A stretch of DNA of 64,000 nucleotides from Sycon ciliatum (lineage: Eukaryota > Porifera > Calcarea > Leucosolenida > Sycettidae): contig NC_088646.1 of assembly GCF_964019385.1 (NCBI RefSeq), forward strand, positions 12,951,591 to 13,015,590. Direction: 5' to 3'. The notes under the pieces are model-generated. The model had not been told where the DNA came from, did not search any database, and was given only the letters and a program-made list of their open reading frames with translations. Shown here piece by piece: positions 59,645-64,000 of the stretch. Every line of letters starts with the position of its first letter. Positions within the stretch are counted from its first letter, which is position 1. Made by a program: the position numbers and the translations under genes.

Positions 59645-59680
<36 letters not shown>

Positions 59681-62600
59681 GTTGAACACATGTAATTGTA
59701 CTTGCTCACTGCCATAAACTGGTCATGTGCGTCTCCCCGGGAGAGGGAAGCGAGATTCACAAGGAAGACGACTCAATGGCTATTGAGCCGCCTAGCGACT
59801 GACACTGGGAGACAGTACTCTACATGTCAGTTAGTGTGTACTCTGCTAGACTACTACCCCATGTACTGCTGCCATGTTGCTCTGCAAGTGAAAAATGAAA
59901 ATCCAGATAATAGCCAATTGTAGGATGCACCCCCCCCCCCCCCCCCCATTTAGGACACCAAATTTCCTCGTTTTGAACAATAATATATTTATCTGTACTG
60001 CTACGCCAAATCACACCACGTGCCAGTAGTACGCCGGCAGGTCACACGCACATACACACCCACCATGCCGGGGCACCGCCAAGGGCACGTGTGTGTGTAC
60101 GGTATGCCATATAGGTCACCTGGCAAAACAACATGCAGATGTGTGAGAAACTGCTCTTTGCAAGGCGACAAGTAACCACTCGCTAGTTGCCTTCTTGCAC
60201 CAGCTTGTCGCAGAAACTGTTTACCCACCCTCCTACACCAACCTTCAATTATAATAATTATCAGGAGGCACGGGCGCTACTGATGTGCACCAACTCCGCA
60301 GAGTGCACGCACATCAGCCCTCGCAGACTTGAACTAATGTACTTATGTGTATCGAGTGTTCCGTTTCTATAGCCACACAATTGTACATGCAGCCTCTCGA
60401 CAGCTGTATAGCGGGTCGCTATATTCCTGCCTCTGATGTCATATGCTCGCACAGTACGATCTTGTATGATCTCTCTACGCTAAGTTCTAGGCTACCAGCT
60501 TCAGCTGGCCTAGAACAACTAATGCAACTTTACACCATACTCGGTTTTACCGATCGCATATTCGAGATCATTTACATCTTAGGGACCGTCCGTAAATATC
60601 GATGTTTTTTCAAGACGATATTTGTTCATTTCTCCCCAGACCCCCTCCCTCCCCCCTCAAAACGAACATACACATATTTATGCAAGGGATCGATATTTTT
60701 TAATGAAGTTCAATTTCCTCATGAAACGTGACCAGCTGCCACTCTAATGTCACCATACACCTAGGTTTACGTTGCCACGGTCGCACAACCTTGCTATGGC
60801 TATGCTCACGAGGTTGACTTTCACTTTGTGTAGGTCATAAACTACATGTTCGAACAGCGCACGTCCATAGATAGAGTTCGATATTTTTTTCTGCAAAGAC
60901 GAGACGAACAGGGCCCAAACCCCCTCCCCCCCCCCCCCCCCAAACGAACAAATATCTTCTCTAAAAAAACATCGATATTTGTGGACGACCCCTTAATAAA
61001 CGCTTGCGACACCCCCCAGTGCTTGCCTTTCCTGTAGTGTGAGGGTTAATGTGTGATTTTAGACCATTTTCTTCCCTCGTCAGCACGTATGTATACACTC
61101 GACACCCCCAAGCAATGCCCTCTATGCCAACACTACAGGGTGGAGGAAATTTAATTTATCACTTCGTCCAATAGCAAAACACAGACATATTCGGCCTTGG
61201 CGAGACGTGGCTAGATTCTACGAGACCACAACTGATGATAGAGAAATCCCAATCCCAGGATATAGCGTCACTGTGGACGGAACTGAAGCTGAACAACTCT
61301 TGCGGGGGAAGTACATATACATGTAGCTCTGATCTACACGGTGGGACACGACTGAAAGACCAAGATCACCAAATTCACCTTAGGGTAGCGTACGCTACAA
61401 TGAAAGGAGAATACAGTGTACATGCATACCTGGAGAATTCATTCTTTTGATGGTTAGAAAAAATGTCAAAACAGTAATATAAAATTCTCAAATTTGGGTC
61501 ACCGCGCCGCCTCTTTCAATATAACTCCCATAGTAAAGTTACACGCTCACCGAAGTAATCACGCACGGCATGGTCGAGATTCACCAGTCGGAACGAAACG
61601 TTGCTGTTGAATCTCCGCTTTCCCCACGGCGAGTGCAGCGGGTAGCTGTCCTCCAGGCCAAACGCAGGTGCAGACTTCATAGCCGTGCAGAATGGAAATT
61701 GATCATTGAACTTCGGCAGCACACCTCGTCCAAAGTCATTCTGGCACATGCATACCATTGGTAAAGAGCAGACACAGCACAAAAAGTACGCATTAGGCCA
61801 AAACAAAAAATAACCTTGCTTCGGGTCGGCAACCTCCCAAAAAAACAAACTCGGTCGGCCGGGTAAAAAAGATTTTTGGACAATAGCCTCTCAAAACTGC
61901 CAACCGCCCATAGTGTGTTCATCAGCAGGTTTTACCCAGGGAACGGTGGTAATTTTACTACTCCCTAGTGTTACCCATACCTTGCTGTACGGTGTGTCCT
62001 CCAGGGCACTCCATATTAGACGGGCTTGTTCAGCGGGTGAGAAGAAAGTCATCTTATTCTTGTAGCCACGGTAATGAGTAAACTTACTGAAGTGAAAACG
62101 TGCCATCTGCAGTATACAATGAGCAGCCACGGAATAACAACATCCACCGATGACGCGCACGGACACTGAGCTCATACTGATCAACACCTGGATGTAATAA
62201 TGAACATCTGGATATATGAATCCAACTTTAGTAAGGCGACACGGGAGCCAGCTTATTGTAACTTGGTAATACCTCAATGTATATTCGAAATGCTTTACTT
62301 GTCAACTACCCTGCCCGTATGTTGCTCATCTTGACATTATTGTTGCTGACATTGGCACATTAGTAGAAATTTAGAATAAGTCAGAGAAATGACTTCAGCG
62401 ATCCTCTTCTAGGGAGAAGCGTAACAACAGAATTCTATTTCCATATAGACACAGAGAATGGGATCCACTCTGAACCACACCATACTTCACAGCAGTGAAC
62501 ATATATGCAGCGTCAACTGAAATCCTACCGAGTTTGCTTGTGTATTGAGTTTCTTCTCTAGTTTCACACGCTCTGCCTGAAGAACAAAACAGCAGCATAC

Positions 62601-63828
62601 ATGAATAAGGGTCAGCGAATCTGGATTTATCGCATCTTGTTTTCAAAATACAGTGAAACTTCAGTAAAACATAATGACTGTATCACAAAGGACATACCGG
62701 TAAAATTCGGTACTTTAAATCCGATCCAATGTACCAATGCATAAAACAATTGAAGCCGACATAATACCATGATGGACTAATAAAATAAATATGTGAAGTA
62801 GAATTCAGAAACGTTTTTTCTTCGATGGTCATCAGTGAACCTACATCGAATAATGCATATGGGAAAACAAACCAGAATATGTGCTCAAGCTATGTGTTCA
62901 TTGAAGGTTACAAAGTGACTATAGTAACAACATTGTTGGCTGCAATTGTTTTATTCATTGCTTTGTTGAAATTCCTTTCTCCGAAACGGCTCTTTGTACT
63001 TTATACTAGTACATGTATGTATTCAAAAAAGAGGAAGGCTCTCTTCAATGTGCAAACGGTCCATCATTCATCTGCACCACCCCCATCACCACCTTTTGTT
63101 CACTAGATCACATTGCAATTGGTTCGGCTAGTCACTCTGAGCTCCGCTGATGAGACCTAACAAAGTCGAACCAGTTAGCTGTACGGGGATTGGGTAAATT
63201 GTGTCATTCACGTGTATTTTCGAAGTAGAGTGCATGCTGCACTGGCAGTGAAATCCAACCATGTCAGAATAAACCAGGTCCATTATTGCACAACTCATGC
63301 TGACACTGTAAGCAGTGGGTTGTGCAGTTCATGTGGCACTGGTTTATTCATGACCCCGGCCTGCCAAGTTATTGCACGTACATTTCTACACTGCAGCACT
63401 GTATATTGCGTGGTACAGTTCTCACCAATAAAATCTGAACCGATGTTCATGTGCGGCGCCAAAGGCCATGAGACAACGACTATCATCAAAATTAGATGGC
63501 GGTGCTAAAAATGGACGCCCGTCTGGCTTTCGCTGGCTACATCGCCGTATAAAAACAATGTGTCTGTGGATTGGTTGCTGGTGAACAAACCGAAGTCAAA
63601 TCGAGTTGACGTGGTTTATGGGTGTACGTCATGTGTGTTCTAATTAAAACATACCTCTTCAGCCAGCAGATCGAATGGTGCAGTGACGGTGAGATAGAGC
63701 TTGCCTTGGTACTCTTCCCATTCTTTTCTCCAGCCTTTCCTGTCCAGTAGCGTATCGATGTTCGCTCGCAGTTTGTCATTGCTGAATACCAAGCAGTAGC
63801 TGGTTTCCACAAAATCACTTGTAGACAT
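31809..63828 (-). CDS. Anoctamin (TMEM16 family, ANO10/ANO8 type), 14 exons, 664 aa
   Basis: Membrane protein of the Ca-activated chloride channel / phospholipid scramblase family. Exons in transcript order: 63655-63828, 62529-62576, 61981-62106, 61551-61740, 59433-59611, 58032-58157, 55830-56003, 54529-54662, 53303-53445, 48338-48471, 37436-37507, 36754-36878, 35342-35509, 31809-32010. All are GT-AG and every phase joins, giving 1995 nt. Landmarks: DYFG then hydrophobic TM1 (about 182-210); [13 protein letters not shown] with [10 protein letters not shown] (258-267), the family's W+R..A..W...FEEEE signature; [30 protein letters not shown] (TM5); [23 protein letters not shown] (given here only as family landmark, TM6); GVWYSV (TM7); [17 protein letters not shown] (TM8), with the EH pair of ANO8/ANO10. 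The length matches ANO10 (660). The ATG at 63828 starts the conserved N-terminal domain. An extra small exon between exons 2 and 3 cannot be excluded. Confidence 0.95.
32011..33118. repeat. Anoctamin intron 13 (3' part): foldback and tandem repeats, (TG)n
   Basis: At 32300-32450, GGCTTGCTTTTTCTTGG...GCTCCTTCCTCATGCAG is followed by its inverse-like GGAAGGAGTGCAGCCATCAG...AAGAAGCAAGCC, a foldback. At about 32650-32755 there is a TG tract with CG steps. At 32870-33080 a purine-rich unit (CAAGCTGAAGAAGCAACCCG, AGAAGAAGCCAAGAAGG) is repeated in tandem, with CCATCCCAAACCCCGACCACC occurring twice. Hydrophobic open frames on the opposite strand are products of this tandem repeat. Confidence 0.75.
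33119..33356. mobile_element. MITE with ~50-bp terminal inverted repeats, intron 13
   Basis: The left end is CTGAACTTCACACCTGAAAT, followed by GGTTGGTCAACCGCCCTCAG. The right end (about 33305-33356) is the inverse, ending CAGGTGTGAAGTTCAG. The interior carries two CTCCTTYCTCATGCRGAAAC..AATTTCTA blocks. The element is 238 bases. Confidence 0.8.
33357..34869. repeat. Intron 13, including dispersed ~190-bp repeat copy 2
   Basis: Copy 2 of the repeat seen at 1815 spans about 33865-34050 (GACATGCCCATCGCGGAAGC, GATGATAGCGAACA, CAGCTTGCAAGGCTGCTGAA). From 34095 to 34600 is a GC-rich stretch with open frames on both strands but no recognisable domain. T-rich tracts (34749-34793) and short CA repeats (34797-34865) follow. 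Confidence 0.6.
34870..35115. repeat. Dispersed ~190-bp repeat, copy 3
   Basis: It repeats the 33865-34050 block almost base for base (ACATGCCCATTGCGGAAGCG, GCGAACACCTATGTTAGACA, CAGCTTGCAAGGCTGATGAA, GCCTGGTATCCACCACACAG, TTTTTCTGGCCAGTGAATCC), then a T-rich tail and short CA run. Copies 2 and 3 are about 1 kb apart in the same intron and orientation. Confidence 0.8.
35223..35310. repeat. (CA)n = (UG)n in anoctamin pre-mRNA, 31 nt after exon 13 donor
   Basis: About 88 bases of CA on the + strand. In the minus-strand transcript this is a UG repeat starting 31 nt downstream of the exon 13 5' splice site (GTCAGT at 35341-35336). Confidence 0.95.
35510..36753. repeat. Anoctamin intron 12: repeat module and microsatellites
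   Basis: A 42-base sequence (AGTTGCGACTTCGGCGGTAT, then TAGTGATGAAGTTGGTTGTT) occurs at about 35839-35880 and again at 36313-36353 as a direct repeat. Between them, 35885-36115 matches the palindromic element at 52617-52990 (CCTGCAAGAAAGCACCACTC, ACTCACCCCTCATCAGTTGA). Then (CA)n with CAGAAACAGA interruptions covers 36463-36625 and (CT)n 36628-36684. Confidence 0.75.
36879..37435. other. Anoctamin intron 11
   Basis: Unremarkable apart from a run of 20 G at 37261-37280 and several ACATGTA words. No mobile element recognised. Confidence 0.7.
37880..40780 (+). pseudogene. DIRS-like retroelement, gag and reverse transcriptase remnants
   Basis: Antisense inside anoctamin intron 10. A gag-like frame (about 37915-38545) ends in [20 protein letters not shown] and [13 protein letters not shown]. 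It resumes after a nested insertion at 39496 with [18 protein letters not shown], the gag style of DIRS elements. Next comes a poly-Pro stretch (C-run at 39741-39764). At 40074-40200 is [19 protein letters not shown], then at about 40168-40590 a reverse transcriptase: [57 protein letters not shown]. This is the DIRS/Ngaro type. The sequence diverges after LPFGLS, no YVDD or tyrosine recombinase remains, and frames shift at least twice, so the copy is dead and 3'-truncated. Confidence 0.8.
38549..39495 (+). mobile_element. Non-autonomous Harbinger element inserted in DIRS gag
   Basis: GGGCCGGGTTCCATTGCGGC at 38549 and its inverse GCCGCAGTGGAACCCGGCCC ending at 39495 are flanked by TAA (38546-38548 and 39496-39498). 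This is a typical Harbinger target. The interior keeps a + strand frame from 38854 ([17 protein letters not shown]...) and [18 protein letters not shown], a Myb/SANT-like accessory protein remnant. There is no transposase. The gag frame of the host DIRS copy stops and restarts at the two edges. Confidence 0.85.
40781..42148. other. Anoctamin intron 10, unassigned part
   Basis: No gene or clear terminal repeat was identified. The first ~170 bases may still belong to the DIRS-like element. Short frames lack domains. Confidence 0.45.
42149..43246. mobile_element. Element with CAGTTTCAAAAAGATTAGCAATC inverted ends
   Basis: CAGTTTCAAAAAGATTAGCA at 42154 faces TGCTAATCTTTTTGAAACAG at about 43221-43240, and outer bases continue to resemble each other (ACTATAAAGT and ACTGTAGT). 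About 1.1 kb, no transposase. It may be a Tc1/mariner-derived MITE that has picked up a tRNA-like SINE (42895-42996). Confidence 0.55.
42895..42996 (-). repeat. tRNA-derived SINE-like sequence
   Basis: On the minus strand from about 42992, an A-box-like TGGCCTTGTGG is followed about 40 bases on by a B-box-like GAGTTCAAATCC, then an AT-rich tail. The acceptor stem does not pair, so this is a tRNA-related repeat or pseudogene rather than a working tRNA. Confidence 0.5.
43441..46750 (-). pseudogene. Non-LTR-type retroelement: reverse transcriptase plus restriction-like endonuclease, broken
   Basis: In sense orientation inside anoctamin intron 10. The RT part runs from about 46740 to 45763: [37 protein letters not shown] (motif A Asp), [20 protein letters not shown] (motif B). 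It continues in another frame at 45758-45057 with NWYADDSS (motif C, YADD) and [11 protein letters not shown]. After a ~0.8-kb interruption, 44256-43441 encodes a C-terminal domain with [25 protein letters not shown] and [21 protein letters not shown] read this as a zinc finger plus PD-(D/E)XK-like endonuclease. The A/T-run frameshift near 45760 and the interruption make it inactive. The 5' end is missing and lies within ~40 bases of the tRNA-Leu gene. Confidence 0.75.
44257..45056. other. Interruption between RT and endonuclease parts, with inverted duplicate
   Basis: A ~37-base sequence, AAGATAAGCGACAATATYGC followed by TGACGCGGACCAAGTA, is present at about 45079-45115 and inverted at about 44311-44355. 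The first is part of the RT coding frame, so the second is an inverted duplicate of retroelement coding sequence. Otherwise the stretch has no recognisable content apart from a (CGT)n-like patch at 44716-44731. Confidence 0.55.
46778..46861 (+). tRNA. trnL-CAG: tRNA-Leu(CAG)
   Basis: An 84-nt class II tRNA. The acceptor is GTCAGGA pairing TTCTGAC plus discriminator A. The A-box is TGGCCGAGTGGTCTAAGG and the anticodon loop TTCAGGT has CAG at 46812-46814. It has a long variable arm and a perfect B-box GGTTCGAATCC. Seven T at about 46871-46877 form the pol III terminator. It matches metazoan tRNA-Leu(CAG) nearly throughout. It lies antisense within anoctamin intron 10. Confidence 0.97.
46871..46877 (+). 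terminator. Pol III T-run terminator of tRNA-Leu
   Basis: A run of seven T about ten bases after the mature tRNA 3' end. Confidence 0.8.
46880..47488. other. Anoctamin intron 10, unassigned part
   Basis: No gene, terminal repeat or RNA gene recognised. Confidence 0.5.
47489..48170. repeat. 21-bp minisatellite, about 32 units
   Basis: The unit AATCCAACCTGGGAATGGAC plus A is repeated head to tail with very few substitutions (for example GGAAAGG at 47905-47911 and GGAAATGG at 48113-48120). Because 21 is a multiple of three, frames stay open on both strands: a MDKSNLG heptad on + and SIPRLDL on -. There is no start context or flanking exon evidence, and it sits in intron 10, so I treat it as non-coding. 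Confidence 0.95.
48595..48765. repeat. Dispersed repeat shared with 14635-14775
   Basis: It shares CTGAAGTCACAACTCGCGTG, TGCAATGGGG, GTGTGACAGCT, TGACTTCGAGCCCGCTTC and TGTCGATGCA with the phosphatase intron 6 sequence, in the same orientation. Class unknown. Confidence 0.6.
49529..49723. mobile_element. MITE, CAGGGGCGTCGGA family (195 bp)
   Basis: CAGGGGCGTCGGACACGGTA at 49529 faces TTCCGACGCCCCCG ending at 49723. GTACCAC motifs lie next to both ends, as in the nested element at 5076-5442. No coding capacity. Confidence 0.7.
50350..51809 (+). pseudogene. DDE-type transposase-like gene (DUF7869-like), one stop and two frameshifts
   Basis: Antisense in anoctamin intron 9. Segments: [20 protein letters not shown] and HGNTGRR at the start, a Cys pair region [13 protein letters not shown], then [13 protein letters not shown] (first acidic residue). 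TAG follows at about 51008 and a frameshift near 51035. Next are [25 protein letters not shown] (second) and [16 protein letters not shown] (third). Another single-base shift is at about 51500 (a T-run in CACTTTTAAACC), followed by a tail with FSSADPGGV and [19 protein letters not shown]. The tail ends in a (CTG/GCT)n tract coding Ala (51761-51787). The layout matches a family of transposase-like proteins abundant in cnidarian and sponge genomes. I am confident of the resemblance but not of a superfamily name. Confidence 0.7.
51830..52119. other. Intron 9, unassigned
   Basis: No feature recognised. It may be the 3' end of the transposase-like element. Confidence 0.4.
52120..52523. mobile_element. 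MITE-like element, copy 2 (inverse of 4903-5592)
   Basis: It has the same inverted-end motif (AAAAAGATGGGCCCTGGCTC at the left; AAAGA-type and ATGAATGGACTGTA-like ACGAATGGACTGTA at the right). It also shares GAGAAAAAGACTTC and CCATTCCATAGGGGATTGCA with copy 1 in reverse. It lacks the nested insertion found in copy 1, so it acts as its empty site. Confidence 0.7.
52559..53163. mobile_element. MITE with CCGTATTTTCCGGAGTA ends enclosing a large palindrome
   Basis: CCGTATTTTCCGGAGTACAA at 52560 faces AAACTCCGGAAAATACGG ending at 53163. Within it, about 52617-52770 and 52840-52990 are inverse copies (GGGAGCTCGCGGTTTTCCTG, GACTGCCATCCAGAGCACAC, CCTGCAAGAAAGCACCACTC) around a ~70-base centre. The centre and one arm recur at 35885-36115. 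A short frame ([20 protein letters not shown]) is readable in both places, probably just a shared repeat. Confidence 0.75.
53446..54528. other. Anoctamin intron 8
   Basis: No mobile element or RNA gene was recognised in this 1.1-kb intron. Confidence 0.6.
54703..54930. repeat. Long (CA)n = (UG)n tract 40 nt before exon 8 acceptor
   Basis: About 230 bases of CA with CG, TA and AACAAA steps. On the minus-strand transcript it is UG-rich and ends about 40 nt upstream of the exon 8 3' splice site (TTGATTTTCAG, ending 54663). Confidence 0.95.
54935..55737. other. Anoctamin intron 7, unassigned part
   Basis: No gene or terminal inverted repeat recognised. Confidence 0.5.
55738..55803. repeat. CA/CG-rich alternating tract, UG-rich in the transcript, after exon 7 donor
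   Basis: Alternating purine-pyrimidine (CACACGCACGCATGCGCACG style). In the transcript it starts about 26 nt downstream of the exon 7 5' splice site (GTAAGG at 55829). Confidence 0.85.
56516..58033 (-). repeat. 28/29-bp minisatellite carrying a 5' splice site in every unit, starts at exon 6 junction
   Basis: About fifty head-to-tail units. On the minus (transcript) strand the unit is GTCAGTACCCGTACATGTGT followed by ACARTAGAG, or GTTAGTACC... variants. Lengths are 28 (...ACATAGAG) or 29. Each unit ends TAGAG and the next begins GTCAGT or GTTAGT. The exon 6 donor is itself ATAGAG|GTCAGTACC, so the exon's last six bases and the donor are the first member of the array. The array fills three quarters of intron 6 (56004-58031). 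In the exon 6 frame, the first unit already ends in a TAG stop. Confidence 0.93.
58158..59432. other. Anoctamin intron 5
   Basis: Contains a possible recombinase-like fragment (58754-58885). Otherwise nothing recognised. Confidence 0.5.
58754..58885 (+). pseudogene. Possible Crypton-type recombinase N-terminal fragment
   Basis: A 43-codon frame from ATG 58754 reads [20 protein letters not shown] and then [14 protein letters not shown]. The pattern RF..V.D.DV..+......KST...T......FW recalls the N-terminal segment of Crypton-derived proteins (the KCTD1/QRICH1/ZMYM2-related group) that precedes the tyrosine-recombinase-like domain. The frame stops after THS and the downstream domain is absent. 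The match is short, so this is tentative. Confidence 0.35.
59636..59679. repeat. (CA)n = (UG)n tract ~25 nt before exon 5 acceptor
   Basis: About 44 bases of CA. In the transcript it is a UG tract ending about 25 nt upstream of the exon 5 3' splice site (CTGTTCAG at 59619-59612). Confidence 0.95.
59680..61550. other. Anoctamin intron 4
   Basis: Contains the MITE at 60581-60993, C-runs at 59931-59947 and 60926-60940, and otherwise nothing recognised. Confidence 0.55.
60581..60993. mobile_element. MITE with AGGGACCGTCC ends, intron 4
   Basis: AGGGACCGTCCGTAAATATC at 60581 faces GATATTTGTGGACGACCCCT ending about 60993. The arms continue inward (CGATGTTTTTTCAAGACGAT and ATATTTGTTC) over roughly 55 bases. 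Two inner copies of the CCCCCTCCC..AAACGAACA motif are also present. Confidence 0.7.
62577..63654. other. Anoctamin intron 1
   Basis: The + strand frame 62825-63106 has one hydrophobic segment ([20 protein letters not shown]) but no family resemblance or transcript context. I do not call it a gene. No repeat recognised. Confidence 0.5.
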
Positions 63829-64000
63829 GATTACTTCACTGCACTTTCCAACCCGGACAATATAAAAATGCCAGTGATTTGGGAAATTTCAGTAGATGAG
63901 AAATGAGGTAATATTCCAACTGGGTCTAGCGCAAGTACAAACTACAATGTAGATAAATATGGACCTCGATGGTTGCTTTAGGCTAGCTTCCGATTGCTCG
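63829..64000 (-). other. 5' flank of the anoctamin gene
   Basis: Only 172 bases upstream of the start codon are in the window. I see no convincing TATA box or initiator and cannot place the transcription start. The start codon has A at -3, which is favourable for initiation. Confidence 0.4.

Noticed and set aside
62825..63106. 93-codon frame with one hydrophobic segment in anoctamin intron 1
   Set aside because: No family resemblance or conservation evidence, and chance frames of this length are common here.

Overview
This is metazoan nuclear DNA. Genes are split by long GT-AG introns, the tRNA genes are eukaryotic, and the whole window is crowded with transposon copies, microsatellites and the TACATGTA/ACATGTAC words common in marine-invertebrate genomes. 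The mix of DIRS-like, RLE-type non-LTR, Harbinger, hAT and DDE-type (DUF7869-like) elements fits a sponge, cnidarian or invertebrate deuterostome. I cannot name the species from sequence alone.

Three protein-coding genes could be assembled. (1) On the + strand at 6393-14895, a 7-exon tartrate-resistant purple acid phosphatase (ACP5/TRAP type, 336 aa) with all metal-binding motifs. (2) On the - strand at 17101-18039, an intronless mitochondrial carrier of the SLC25A32 (folate/FAD) type, 312 aa, convergent with the phosphatase. (3) On the - strand at 31809-63828, a 14-exon anoctamin (TMEM16) of ANO10/ANO8 type, 664 aa. All exon phases join without a break, and the gene fills the right half of the window. 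Two intact tRNA genes are present: tRNA-Glu(CTC) at 18541 and tRNA-Leu(CAG) at 46778. The latter lies antisense inside anoctamin intron 10.

The rest is mobile DNA. Phosphatase intron 5 holds a whole Harbinger element (9330-13667) with dead transposase and Myb-like genes and a TA-flanked element nested in its right terminal repeat. The 18.6-31.8 kb gap carries a hAT-type element with an 8-bp target duplication and a second element nested in it, several MITEs, an R4/Dong-like endonuclease fragment and an 869-bp near-perfect palindrome ending in TTAA. The anoctamin introns carry a DIRS-like retroelement split by a Harbinger copy, an RT/restriction-like-endonuclease retroelement beside tRNA-Leu, a DUF7869-like transposase, a 21-bp minisatellite and a 1.5-kb minisatellite.

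The most unusual feature is that 1.5-kb minisatellite (56516-58033). It begins exactly at the exon 6/intron 6 junction of the anoctamin gene, and every repeat carries a copy of that exon's own 5' splice site, giving roughly fifty tandem donor-like sites. In addition, long (UG)n tracts in the sense orientation lie close to several splice sites of both multi-exon genes. No bacterial-type features (operons, CRISPR, RBS) are expected or seen.
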